From assembly GCA_000444245.1 (NCBI GenBank), contig ATSW01010408.1, forward strand, positions 1-26,085: a stretch of DNA of 26,085 nucleotides, given 5' to 3'. The DNA comes from Botryllus schlosseri. Lineage: Eukaryota > Chordata > Ascidiacea > Stolidobranchia > Styelidae. This document shows, piece after piece, positions 1-9,321 of the stretch. Made by a program: the position numbers and the translations under genes. The notes beneath the pieces are model-generated. The model saw only the letters and a list, made by a program, of their open reading frames with translations. It was not told the origin of the DNA and made no database searches. The first letter of the stretch is position 1, and every line of letters begins with the position of its first letter.

Positions 1-363
1 CGGCTGATCTCATCTGTACCTTTACGTACCAATTTATCGCCTTACTACCGTAAGCATCGAATTTTGCGAGTTGATGAACTGTATCGCTTCGAAGTATCAA
101 AAGTTGTTCACAAATATTTTTCCAATAGTCTCCCTCCTGTGTTTGATGACTTTTTCATACCTGCTAAACATGCCCATTCCCATTACACGAGATCTTCGTC
201 TAAAGGAAACGTCTACTTACCCCAACCCAATAGCAACCTAACTAAGAGATCTATCGACTACTCGGGACCTATCATCTGGAATGCATTACCATCACATATC
301 CGTGAATTGCCTTATAATAGATTCAAAAAAGCCCTACTTGATCGCCTCTTGTCGTTACACTAA
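1..363 (+). CDS. LINE ORF2 C-terminal segment (partial)
   Basis: About 120 residues of the post-RT tail of a non-LTR retrotransposon polyprotein, open at its 5' end because of the window edge. The key motifs are an H..YTR box, GP.IWNALP, and a terminal FK..L repeat. The second LINE, at 12931-13752, has the same order of motifs. It is part of a mobile element, not a host gene. Confidence 0.78.
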   Translation, partial: RLISSVPLRTNLSPYYRKHRILRVDELYRFEVSKVVHKYFSNSLPPVFDDFFIPAKHAHSHYTRSSSKGNVYLPQPNSNLTKRSIDYSGPIIWNALPSHIRELPYNRFKKALLDRLLSLH

Positions 364-652
364 CACTGTTGCCCTACCTCGCCCAGACATTGCTTCATTG
401 ATCATTTGCTACCATTGTTTAATTTTTTTTTTATATTTTCCTTTCCTAACTAAACATTTTTTCACAGCCAGACTGTTCTGAGTCAAGTGTACCTGTTTGA
501 TGCTGGTGTGATCAGACTAGATGACCTTCACGGTCTTATCGATCATTCCTATCTAATACCGAATACTGTGCACGCATATTTTCTGTACCACCATCACTGC
601 CGTTTGTTATGTATTTTGGTTCGATGAAAATAAAGACTCTCTCTCTCTCTCA
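1..652 (+). mobile_element. LINE 3' end (Jockey/CR1-like), cut by window start
   Basis: The frame is open from base 1 to TAA at 361-363 and encodes the region downstream of the LINE reverse transcriptase: SPYYRKHRILRVDELY, FFIPAKHAHSHYTRSSS, then GPIIWNALPSHIREL and a final FKKALLDRLL. This arrangement (TR.., GP.IWN.LP, FK..L) is characteristic of Jockey/CR1/L2-type ORF2 C-termini. The 3' UTR runs from 364 with AATAAA at 629-634 and ends in (CT)n at 637-651 rather than poly(A). The rest of the element lies outside the window. The visible frame has no break. Confidence 0.8.
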
Positions 653-959
653 CGATTTTTGTTTCCGGGTTCTAATTGATATTTCCTGATCACTCTCACC
701 TAGAAACTTTCAAAAATCGATATAGTTCAATCCACACTTTGGTTTTGTGGTTAGGGGAGTGATTTTTTGAATTTGTTAGTATGTGCAATATTGTGCATGG
801 TTATACTGATTTACCCTATAGGAAATTGATATTTACCATACTGTATTTGATCGCTGGTACATGGTACATGGGAATTTGCACATAACTGTATTAATTGTAT
901 CCGAATCAATGTTAAATGCAAAACTAAATAAATATTTCAGGCTAAAACAGTTCAAGTAT
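653..959. other. Unassigned sequence
   Basis: AT-rich DNA between the LINE tail and the hAT end. I see no coding potential or recognisable repeat in it; part of it may be interior sequence of the hAT element ending at 1063. Confidence 0.4.
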
Positions 960-1063
960 ANAATGATTGAAAATGGGATGTTTTTCGGGATTTTCTTTTG
1001 TACTCTACATCTCTNCTTTCCCGCATTAGGNCCCAGANGCGGACCGGNGGTTGAGAACCACTG
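960..1063. mobile_element. hAT-type element, right end only
   Basis: It ends in GGTTGAGAACCACTG at 1049-1063, the inverse of the CAGTGGTTCTCAACC terminus also seen at 12095. Just inside is a GC-rich gcggaccgg stretch like that of the 12095-13822 element. No matching left terminus is visible, so the left limit is a guess. Confidence 0.5.
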
Positions 1064-1109
1064 CTCTAAGCCATCTCTACGAGAGACAGGAGCCAACGCA
1101 TGCTAGGCC

Positions 1110-1242
1110 CGAGAAGTGATAGTTCGGCCAGCCATGATATCTATCGTACCAGGCCTACTTCAGATCCGATTGTGTAATGTGTATAGGCCAGCGATAATAT
1201 CGTGCGCTCCAAGCCAATTCAGGTTCAGACGCGATTGTGCAG
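1110..1242. repeat. Diverged ~70-bp tandem repeat, interrupted by a MITE
   Basis: Units beginning ggccagcgat / ggccagccat recur at about 1125, 1187 and, beyond the inserted element, 1914, each followed by a gtgcgctcc / gtgcacc-like stretch. The 663-bp palindromic element appears to have landed inside this array. The units are diverged and the period is approximate. Confidence 0.4.
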
Positions 1243-1905
1243 TAGGGCTCTTCAAAAATGACTTTTTTTCTCAAATCGTATTGGCTACTTGATAAAATTG
1301 TTAGGTTACCTAATTTAAGCCTACACACAAAATTTGGTTCAATTCCACCCAGTAACCGCTTCGCTACAGGAGAAGAAAGTTTCTATTTATTATATAAAAA
1401 TAAATAACAAAAAGCTGGAAAATTTTCAGTCCACCCCATGAAAGTGTTAGGCTGTCTATAGAAACGATGCTCACCAAATTTGGTTCAATTCCGACCAGTG
1501 GAAGCGGAGTAATTGCCGTCGAAAAATTTGAATTTGAATAAAATAGTATTTACGGTGACCGACTATTTGTTTATTTATTATAGTTGTGCTCACCGTAAAT
1601 ACTATTTTATTCAAATCCAAATTTTTCGACGGCAATAACTCCGCTTCCACTGGTCGGAATTGAACCAAATTTGGTGAGCATCGTTTCTATAGACAGCCTA
1701 ACACTTTCATGGGGTGAACAGAAAAATTTCAAATTTTTTGTTATTTATTTTTATATCATAAATGGAAACTTACTTCTCCTGTAGCAAAGCGGTTACTGGC
1801 TGGAATTGAACCAAATTTTGTGTGTAGGCTTAAATTAGGTAACCTAACAATTTTATCAAGTAGCCAGTACGATTTGAGAAAAAAAGTCATTTTTGAAGAG
1901 CCCTA
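1243..1905. mobile_element. Long-palindrome hAT-type MITE, 663 bp
   Basis: Two arms of about 320 bp (1243-1560 and 1590-1905) are near-identical inverted repeats around a ~30-bp AT-rich loop. The termini are TAGGGCTCTTC and GAAGAGCCCTA. A perfect 8-bp target duplication TTGTGCAG flanks it (1235-1242 and 1906-1913), as hAT transposition makes; its T at position 2 and A at position 7 fit the Ac-type target preference. No protein is encoded. A diverged relative starts at 26019. Confidence 0.85.
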
Positions 1906-1913
1906 TTGTGCAG

Positions 1914-2309
1914 GCCAGCGATGGTATAGTGTGCACCTGCACACTGCACAGGGCTTATTGCAGATTCTTCAAGCCAGCGGAATTAGGTTTGTTGAAGACG
2001 CGATAAATCAGGCCAGCGACGATTGCCGGGCGCGCGGCAACCAATGGCCTAATTTCGCGATCATGTCAGCGGCAGATCGCGTCGCGTTGCATTCTGCGTG
2101 CACAGACGAACCTCGCTAATTGGCCGCGCGCAACACTGATAATTTGGGCAATTTTTTACAACCTGCATCTTGTTTGTATCGTAGATTTTGCACTGTCGGG
2201 GAGCTTATCCTTTGACATTTCAGTTCACAGCTTGTAGCCTACTTTATAGGCCTACCGTTGTAGACGGCCCATTGTCTGCTCATTGTGAATCATAAACATT
2301 CGAATAAAA
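1914..2309. other. Unassigned sequence
   Basis: It starts with the last unit of the tandem repeat seen before the MITE, then has a GC-richer patch (1980-2130) with many cg and gcgc. I find no gene or element. Confidence 0.4.
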
Positions 2310-2485
2310 CAGTGTTTCTTAACCGTATCGCCAGCGCCACCCAAGGGGCAATTTGGATTTTGAAGGGGGCGGTAACGCTCAGGGGGCGATATGGGGGAGC
2401 TGGGCTCAAGGGGTCGGTATGGGGGGGGGCACTGAGGAAACATGGTGTGCCATTAGAGGGTGCAGTTGCGACATATGATTATATA
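2310..2485 (+). mobile_element. hAT-type element, left end only
   Basis: It starts with CAGTGTTTCTTAACC (2310-2324), a typical hAT terminus, followed by GGGGGCG-like repeats (2365-2430). No right terminus is visible before the foldback element at 2486, so it is truncated or interrupted. Confidence 0.45.
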
Positions 2486-2882
2486 GTAGAACCATAGTGT
2501 CCTATATGGTGTCGACACAAGCAAATCTCACGGCTCAGTGAAATTGTATCACGTCACAATTTCCATTTGGCTACAGGCAATTTGACTCTCTCGTTTCGCC
2601 AGACAGCATTGTTGCGTCCCAATGCCAATCTCCATAACAATGAAAAATTCGAGGCTGATTGTGGGAGTTCCAGGGCCACGAGCGGAATAAAATTTATATT
2701 TTCGTAATCAGTGCAGAGTCAGCTTTCGATTGATACCCGATTCATCAAATTTAATGCTCGGCAAGCCGGTCAAAAATCACCGTCAAATTGCCTGTAGCCA
2801 AATGGAAACTGTGACGTGATACAATTTCATTGAACCGTGCGATTTGCTTGTGTCGACACCATATAGGACACTATGGTACTAC
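2486..2882. mobile_element. Foldback MITE with 101-bp terminal inverted repeats
   Basis: Arms 2486-2586 and 2782-2882 are inverted copies differing at about 5 of 101 positions, starting GTAGAACCATAGTG and ending CACTATGGTACTAC. The middle 195 bp is unrelated and non-coding. I see no clear target duplication, so the superfamily is open. Confidence 0.75.
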
Positions 2883-3019
2883 GCTGGTCAACTTCTTTTA
2901 TGGTTCTCACAGTCTTAGTTGAAAATGACTTAATTTTCCCACGGGGACATCGGATGAAGTACCTTTGATCTGTATTCTGGTGCAAACTGATTACCACTGC
3001 TCCCTCAGTCCAGGATAAT

Positions 3020-3395
3020 AAGAGGATAATATATTTTTTCATCTGAAGTCACACACAATGCAATAAGACACAATGCGATGTGATGAACAGATAGGAGGAT
3101 GTCGAACGACACGCATGCAGTTGCGATCCTTTTAATCCAACATCCACCTCGGCCTAGAGTGCCCAATGTCACAGTTCTTTACGATCTTGATCTTGTTGAG
3201 GCCGCGGCCCTTTTATACTGGTTCTTTCCATTCCTTGTGAGTGCTTTTTTTTGTTGGGTCTTTTACTGGGCTTTTTTATCACCGTAAGAACGGCAACGGC
3301 GGGGGGAGAGGAGCCCAGGTAAACCTCCGACGGGAATCCAATTAGGTCCGCCAGATTGGTGGGCGCTTATCGTTACCACTACGCTATCTCCCCCG
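3020..3395 (-). mobile_element. SINE B copy 1 (tRNA-derived)
   Basis: On the minus strand the head GGGGGAGATAGCGTAGTGGT holds a Pol III A box (TAGCGTAGTGG); the B-box region (GGATTCCCG) is degraded. The body then matches copy 2 throughout (GGAGGTT, CTTACGG, AAAAAAGCCCAG, GGGCACT, CATTGTG) down to GATGAAAA near 3030. About 375 bp long; no clear target duplication. Confidence 0.7.
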
Positions 3396-3734
3396 TCCAT
3401 TCGACAACTTCCTATCTTTTCATTGTATCGCAGTGTTGTAGTCTTTTGAAATGGTGAAATTGTTAATAGAAGTTCTATTATGGAACTGACACTGTGGTCC
3501 GGTGTCAACATATTACGATGTCATGACCATTAAAAGTTTACTACATTTTAGAAATACAAAACATATAAAGTACAAAACGACATGGAATAAAGTAAAATTG
3601 TGCCGTAACTCATTACTAGACGTTGAAGAATTACATTACTTGATAAAATGAAATTTCTTGACCAAATTTTCAGCAAAATATAAGCTCCAACAAAGTCCAG
3701 GAAAAGATAACTTGAGAAAACTACGTGATGCGCC
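3396..3734. other. Unassigned sequence
   Basis: AT-rich DNA without a recognisable gene or repeat. Confidence 0.4.
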
Positions 3735-4032
3735 TGATCCGCAGTCCGCCGTTTATATTGCAAATTTTATGATAGTCCGCCGGTCCGCAGTTCCGCTCCG
3801 TCCGCCGTTTAGTATTACATGTTCCGCTGTTCCGCGGTCTGCCGTTTAGTATTGAGCCATTTTGTTATGGTCCGCCCGGTCCGCTGTTTAGTATTACATG
3901 TTCCGCTGTTCCGCTGTCCGCCGTTTAGTATTGAGCTATTTTGTTATGGTCCGCTCGGTCCGCAGTTCCGCTTGGTCCGCCGTTTAGTATCGCAAGTTCC
4001 GCAGTCCGCTCGTTCCGCCGTTTTGAGTTGCC
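3735..4032. repeat. CCG-rich minisatellite (gtccgc/gttccgc units)
   Basis: Short units gtccgc and gttccgc alternate with CCGTTTAGTATTGAGC..TTTTGTTATG blocks. The larger block recurs at about 3841 and 3917, a period near 78 bp. Open frames across it are artefacts of the repeat. Confidence 0.7.
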
Positions 4033-4066
4033 CTAGGAAATCTTGTTTTCACACGACCATGGGCAA

Positions 4067-4485
4067 CAGAGATGAGCGGATTTGAAATTTCTATGTCCTA
4101 ATCCAATCCAAATCCAAACCTTTAAATCCAAATCCTAATCCATAACTTTTTCATATTCAAGTCCATGTCCACTCCTAATCCGATTCCAACTGGAAATTCA
4201 GAAAAAATACTAATTTATGCAATGGAGAGATTCGAAATTTTTTTTCACAACCAACGATTCACTTGATTCAAGATAACTTAGTAGCCATAAGTACATTAAT
4301 AACTGATCTAAATAAAGTTTGTCGCCATTCGCCACACGACATTTCAATCTCCCAGAAAATAGTTAAATCAATCCAAATCCTAATCCGTTCTGAAAAAAAT
4401 GTCTAATCCAAATCCAATCCAAATCCGACAAAATTTCACAAATCCTGTTTTTTCAAAACCTAATCCTAATCCATGCTCATCTCTG
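4067..4485. mobile_element. AATCC-type hAT MITE, 419 bp
   Basis: Termini CAGAGATGAGC and GCTCATCTCTG are inverted repeats flanked by a perfect 8-bp duplication ATGGGCAA (4059-4066, 4486-4493). Both subterminal regions carry many AATCC/AATCCAAATCC units pointing the same way; the middle is AT-rich and non-coding. The right end is shared with a partial copy at 6637-6716. Confidence 0.85.
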
Positions 4486-4493
4486 ATGGGCAA

Positions 4494-4605
4494 TGGGCAT
4501 CTCTAAAAGGCGGAATAGCAGAGTCAACGGAGTCAGCGGAGGAGGCGGAGAACGGACCCTAATACGCGGAAACAACGAAGACAGCGGAGAGCTCAAAATG
4601 CCGAC
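4494..4605. repeat. CGG-rich repeat, complement of the 3735-4032 array
   Basis: Units gcgga / cggag / cggac are the reverse complement of the gtccgc/gttccgc units left of the AATCC MITE. The repeat therefore changes strand across the MITE insertion. Confidence 0.5.
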
Positions 4606-4891
4606 CAGTGGTTTTCGACCATTTTTTATACACGCCCCCCTTTATGATAGTGAAAATTTCACATATCACAAAATCCATCCGGGATGCTAGTAACCCCAAC
4701 AGATTGTTTGATGGCATGGAAGGTTATGACTGTTGATGGAAGAATTCAAAAATATGAAATTCGGTGTGTATATATAGAGAAACAAGCGTGAATTGGAGGT
4801 AAATCGCGCAGAGTGCAAATTTTTTTTCAGTCGACCGCTTCTTCGCGACCCCCTTCAGATGCTTTCACGCCCGCCAGGTTGAGAACCACTG
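4606..4891. mobile_element. hAT-type MITE, 286 bp
   Basis: Left terminus CAGTGGTTTTCGACC (4606-4620) and right terminus GGTTGAGAACCACTG (4877-4891) match as inverted repeats at 13 of 15 positions. The flanks ATGCCGAC and CTATAGAC share only 4 of 8 bases, so the duplication has decayed. It is non-coding. Confidence 0.65.
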
Positions 4892-5457
4892 CTATAGACG
4901 GACATCGGAAGAAGTGGAGAGCGTAACTTTCGGTCAGTGACCTTTATAGACACGATCGAGCATACGCTGTATAGCATAAGCAACTTTAAAACGTGGAAAC
5001 AGCGGAAAATATAAAGTTTAAAGCTAAATAAGAATTAGGAGGCGAACATAATAAGCTGAGACCTGAGACTGTAATCTACATAAGTGAATAGCGAAGATTA
5101 GCGGAAAAGTCAATTCTCGATGGTCATATCAATGGTCATTCTTGCACACATAATTTGACAACCTAATGACAATGTCAATAAAATTTGAAGATGAAAGGAG
5201 AACGAAAAACGAAGACCCTCTGCAGCGCTGATGAATAATGTCCTCAATCGGAACGACACTGACATCAGGACATTCTCGAAAGCAGCACTTTTACGGGAAA
5301 TTTATATATATACAGCAATTTACAACGTCGCTAAATCTCAGATGATATGAAACGCTTCAAAAAGATGTTATCTTGGTAGTGGGTAGAGCTGGTCATGATG
5401 GTTATCATTCCTGCGGCGCCAGACCCGGCGGAGATCAACTATTTTGATGCAAAGGTC
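4892..5457. other. Unassigned sequence
   Basis: Contains scattered cggaa/gcgga words (for example near 5005 and 5100), perhaps old drift from the CGG repeat. Nothing else is recognised. Confidence 0.35.
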
Positions 5458-5640
5458 CAGAGGTGGTCAAAGTAGTCAAGAAAGCTACTCAAGTAGAAGT
5501 AGAAGTAGCGACGAAAAAAATCTACTCAAGTACGTGTAGAAGTACTTCTTCCATAAGCCACCTAAAACTACTTGAAGTGGAAGTAGAATTGACTGACTTT
5601 AAATCTACTCAAGTAAGTAAGTAGTTTTGAAAACAGTCTT
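5458..5640. mobile_element. AAGTAG-type MITE, left part
   Basis: It starts with CAGAGGTGGTCAAAG, a hAT-like terminus, and carries at least ten AAGTA(G) or inverted CTACTT units. More units occur at 6528-6605, which may be its right part, but no closing terminus is visible. Confidence 0.5.
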
Positions 5641-6527
5641 AATTCGTTCTCATGGACTGTCAAATGCTGCAAATTGAGCTATGCAAAAGGTGCAGAGAGC
5701 TTGATTGATGCATCCCAGGAGGAATCAATTCTCGACAGAATAATGCATTCCGTCGCATCATGGGATGCTGCAAATTATGGTTTTATGAAAATACGACACT
5801 ATAACCCTTTGTTTACTAGAAAACCCCGTTTTAGAGAATATCATGGCATGGCCCCCTAACCGGCACCCCATATTATAAGGCCTCAAGTTTAGGCCAAGAG
5901 CAATAAGAAGAAGTTGTATCGGATACATTTTCAACACTTTGCGCGATTTGTACACGTTAATAACAAATACTGTAGATCGTAAAAGTAATATTTAGTGTAG
6001 CTTCATTTGCGAAAAATAGAGGTATGTTCTGCATACAAAAGAACTCAAAGTAGGATACTCGGAATTGAAATACAAATAGGCTACCACTTCTAAAAAGCGG
6101 AATATATATTTCATGTCTTTTGTCCATAAAGCTTCAAAGATGATCTGCTAAAACAGATGTAACGTTAAAAAAGTCGGATTTTCCCGATTAGCAGGACACG
6201 TAATGGGCTGCTAGATTACGAAATGATAGGTATAATTGCTAGATTGCGAAACGGTAGTTTCAAACGTTCTGCTGGGCCATATTTACTGTGATGAAATATT
6301 TGATATGGACGACAATGCGGTGTGAGCAGAACCATGCAATTCGGTATACCTAAATTATATTCACTGATACTTTCGTGAAGACATATTTGTCGCTCCATAA
6401 CTGCTGTGCTGTGTACTGCGCAACAAAATTTCTGGGCTTTACCTGACTTTTATGAATATTAAATGTTGGTACTCCGTGAAAACAGCCCCGAAATTCCTCA
6501 GGTTATCTTTCGTATTCGGGTATTAAA
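5641..6527. other. Unassigned sequence
   Basis: Possibly the interior of the AAGTAG element (5458-6605). Short open frames at 5674-5859 and 6216-6398 have no recognisable motif, and I do not call them genes. Confidence 0.35.
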
Positions 6528-6605
6528 CTACTTCTACTTGACAAACTGAAAATAGCGAAAAATAAGTAAGTAGATCACAAAATATTACGAAGTAGAAGTA
6601 GAGAA
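6528..6605. mobile_element. AAGTAG-type repeat cluster, possible right part
   Basis: Units CTACTTCTACTTG, AAGTAAGTAG and AAGTAGAAGTAG, as at 5458-5640. No terminus matching CAGAGGTGG is visible. Confidence 0.4.
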
Positions 6606-6636
6606 AATCAGATCAGATTCTGGCCGCTACAATCCA

Positions 6637-6716
6637 TCCAGAAAAAAATCTCAAATCCTAATCCGCCAAAATTCAACAAATCCGGTTTTCCTAATCCTAA
6701 TCCATGCTCATCTCTG
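6637..6716. mobile_element. AATCC-type hAT MITE, right end only
   Basis: Aligns with the last ~95 bp of the 4067-4485 MITE from GAAAAAAAT through CTAATCCTAATCC to the terminus GCTCATCTCTG. The left part is absent. Confidence 0.7.
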
Positions 6717-6832
6717 CTATAGATAACCAACCCACAGTAGGTGAGCTACTCGCACATCACCTATACTGGTAGGTATTAAACCGTAGTGTCCTCCTATGTG
6801 GAGTGTGTACAAATCCAAATCAATCAATCGAC

Positions 6833-7175
6833 AGATTATATTTTCATCTGCCCAAGACACAGACGATGTACAAGATACACAATGCGATGCAATGAACAAA
6901 TAGGGGGATGCCGAAGGACCAACCAGTTGGGGTCTCTTGAACTGGCCTTGACCTATAGTGCCCGATTTCACAGTCTTCTACGTTGGTTCTTTTTAGAAGC
7001 TATTTGTTGCTCTTTTTCTTTCGTTATCGGATATTTTTTCTGGGCTTTTTTTGTCGCCGTAAGGCAATACGACACGCGGGGGACGGGGAGCCGAGAATAA
7101 CCTCAGACGGCGGGAATCGAACCCGTAATATAATCTTGGATGGTGCCGACGCTCACCACTACGCTATCTCCCCCG
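6833..7175 (-). mobile_element. SINE B copy 2 (tRNA-derived)
   Basis: Best-preserved copy. On the minus strand the A box TAGCGTAGTGG is at 7156-7166 and the B box GGGTTCGATTCCCG at 7111-7124. The body ends in GATGAAAATATAATC near 6835. It matches copy 1 along its whole length and the first ~120 bp of copy 3. Confidence 0.78.
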
Positions 7176-7260
7176 ATATAGCGACCCACTGCGACCCACG
7201 CGGAAATGTTCTATAATTCAGATTGAATCGGTCAATAACATCGGAAATTGCATTAATATT

Positions 7261-7381
7261 GTGGGAGATAGCGTAGCGGTGAACGTCGACGCGATCCAAG
7301 CCGATGATTCCCGCCGTCGGAGGTTATTCCAGTCTCCTCGTCCCCCGTGTCGTTGTTCTGACGGCGATAAAAAATACGCCA
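7261..7381 (+). mobile_element. SINE B copy 3, head half only
   Basis: It starts GTGGGAGATAGCGTAGCGGT (A box TAGCGTAGCGG); the B box survives only as GATTCCCG. It runs through CGTCGGAGGTTATTCC to ACGGCGATAAAAAA, then leaves the family consensus. It is 85 bp from copy 2 and points away from it, head to head. Confidence 0.7.
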
Positions 7382-7489
7382 CGACGCACCAAGACATATA
7401 ATGTTTTAGGCCATGTATGCGACTCCAAGAAGTGTGACAGAACTGAAAAATTCGATGTTCAATTGTCCATAGTTGCCTAATTGGATGGC

Positions 7490-8024
7490 GCTGGTTGCAT
7501 TCGAAACAAACGTTTTTTTTCAAATACTTTGTTTAAAACATGTTTTAAACGGTGTTTTATACAAATGCCCTTTTCAAAAAAATGTCTGTGTTTTTCAAAC
7601 GTTGTCTAATTATGCAGGCAGTATGAGTCTTCGGACGATTTGCACCCAAAATAATCGACGTATACGATGTGAGGTGGCTGGAACCCTCGAAATCGTCGTC
7701 GGTTCAACAGTTTTTGCACGTAGATATAGATCATTGGCAGGCTACTGAATGGTTGTTCTGATGATGATGACCGCCGACCGTAAAAATGCTGCATAACGAT
7801 GTATAGTCCTGGATAAAGATATTTTTGATCTGTTTACGACAGTGACCGGAAGCCCTTTTGGTCGAAGGAGCCATATTTACTCTACATTTTCAATTGTCAA
7901 TGCCAATCCACTGTGACGTCACAATAAATATTCGTGACGACATGGATAAAAAAAACGTTTTAAACAAGGGCCTTGTTTTAAACATGTATGTTTTAAATTG
8001 ATTTTTGTTTTAAAAGCAACCCTA
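7490..8024. mobile_element. GTTTTAAA-type MITE, ~535 bp
   Basis: Subterminal GTTTTAAAC/TTTAAAACATG units occur at 7523-7560 and, inverted, at 7957-8015. The ends GCTGGTTGC and GCAACCCTA pair partly, and the flanks TGGATGGC and TAGCTGAC agree at 5 of 8 positions. Probably an old hAT-type MITE; the interior is non-coding. Confidence 0.5.
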
Positions 8025-8512
8025 TAGCTGACGCCTAATGATCCTGCCCTGGCAATCTAAACCCTACAAGACAAATGCCATACCGCAGGGAAAAATTATT
8101 TGCCAGTGGAGAAATACCAATTTGAAATCGTGTGCGTCTTTTAGTTTAGTACGTTTGGGCGATTTCAATATCTTTTGACATATCAGACAGGAGGTAACGA
8201 AATAACACCATGTAACAAAGTCATACCAACGGGTCCGCCCGCCCCAAGATGTTTAGGCCTAATTATTATTTACGGACCCTACAGTTTCAAAGACACTCCC
8301 TCAGCTCAACTGGTAAATTTGATTACGTGAGCAGAGATGATAAAAAATTGATAGCAATATATATGCAATTCCCGATCATTTCGACCGATCCAATCATGAA
8401 TTATTGAAAATTTTCGGGCTTTGCGTGTTTAGTTTAGGCGAAATATGCTGACCCACTAAAACAGTACATCAACTCTCGCTGGTCGCGGCAAAAACAAAGA
8501 ACGTGATGGGGG
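8025..8512. other. Unassigned sequence
   Basis: No gene or repeat recognised. Confidence 0.4.
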
Positions 8513-8539
8513 TCTGGGGGCGAAGCGAAGCCCCCCAGA
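8513..8539. repeat. GC-rich hairpin
   Basis: TCTGGGGGC (8513-8521) can pair with GCCCCCCAGA (8530-8539) across the loop GAAGCGAA with one bulged base. It stands out from the AT-rich surroundings, and another G/C run (ggggcccc) lies 30 bp downstream. Function unknown. Confidence 0.6.
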
Positions 8540-8719
8540 AGTTCGATCTATCACCCTATGGGGGCCCCAATATCAACATTTTAGGGGGGCTGACAAAGTG
8601 CTGTTTCGGTCCTGCCTGTGATGGAGAGGCCCATTTCAGATGAGCATGAGCATCTGTCAGCGGGTTTGTCGGAGAGTGTCGATCATAGTGTCGATCAGTA
8701 TTATTTGAACCTACTAGTG

Positions 8720-9321
8720 CAGGGGTCACCCAACAGGCGACCCGCGAGGTCATATTTGTGGGCCTGTGACGGGATTTAGAGTTACGAAGCTATATTCTCC
8801 AGTGCCCAACATTGCTATTCCTCACTATAGCAGATACGGCTTCGGCGATGGTAATAGCATTCTATTGAGGAAGAGTTAGCTGGTATGAATCGGCAATAGG
8901 CATATTCCCTTGATATGCCATGGCCCAGATACTGCCAAGAACTCGACGCTTCGAAGACAACTTGCGGGGCCTCTCCGACTGAATCAAGCTTTACGAGAAG
9001 ATAGTTTCCCAGCAAGTATAGCGTGTCTAGCCAACCTTAATATCAATGCGTTAGTCACAGAAAAGTGTTGTCAGGTAACGCACCAGTTGAAAATAGAAAG
9101 AAAGTGCTGATTATGATATTTTTTGTTGCATTATTTCTTTTGTGGTTACTATGTTCGTCGCCCATGATAGAGAGCATAGCGTTGTGTTGACGTAAACGTT
9201 GTGTTGACGTGGTGTGCGAGTGTGCGTCCTACTTTATCTCGATATTGAATTCGTATGCGGCTCGCTGCCTCTACGAAATTTGAAAAGCGACCCGAGACCT
9301 GTTTTCAGTTGGCGACCCCTG
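8720..9321 (+). mobile_element. Small hAT element, 602 bp
   Basis: Left terminus CAGGGGTCACCCAAC and right terminus GTTGGCGACCCCTG are inverted repeats typical of hAT, with GCGACCCGCGAGG and its inverse GCGACCCGAGACC just inside. The target duplication is unclear (best 6 of 8 with a 2-base offset). The frame around 9030-9108 reads NINALVTEKCCQVTHQ, which resembles the very C-terminus of hAT transposases. Confidence 0.68.
9000..9110 (+). pseudogene. Possible hAT transposase C-terminus remnant
   Basis: The end of the open frame stopping at 9108-9110 contains LANLNINALVTEKCCQVTHQ, like the 'P.I..L....Q.Q.SH' tail of hAT (FAM200/ZBED-like) transposases. The rest of the transposase is absent, as expected for an internally deleted element. 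The match is short and the family call tentative. Confidence 0.3.

Noticed and set aside
3658-4085. Open frames rich in Arg, Ser, Val and Pro
   Set aside because: They are translations of the gtccgc/gttccgc minisatellite.
4081-4480. AATCC runs as interstitial telomeric repeat
   Set aside because: The units are irregular (AATCC, AATCCAAATCC), not TTAGGG, and are bounded by hAT termini with an 8-bp duplication.
5674-5859. Small protein gene
   Set aside because: No motif, no splice partner, and it lies where the interior of a MITE is expected.
7081-7175. tRNA gene on the minus strand
   Set aside because: A and B boxes are present, but the body continues as a repeat shared by other copies and a cloverleaf cannot be drawn; it is a SINE head.
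7473-8038. GCCTAAT words on both sides as the target duplication of the GTTTTAAA MITE
   Set aside because: They lie at unequal distances from the paired termini, and the bases between do not form an inverted repeat.
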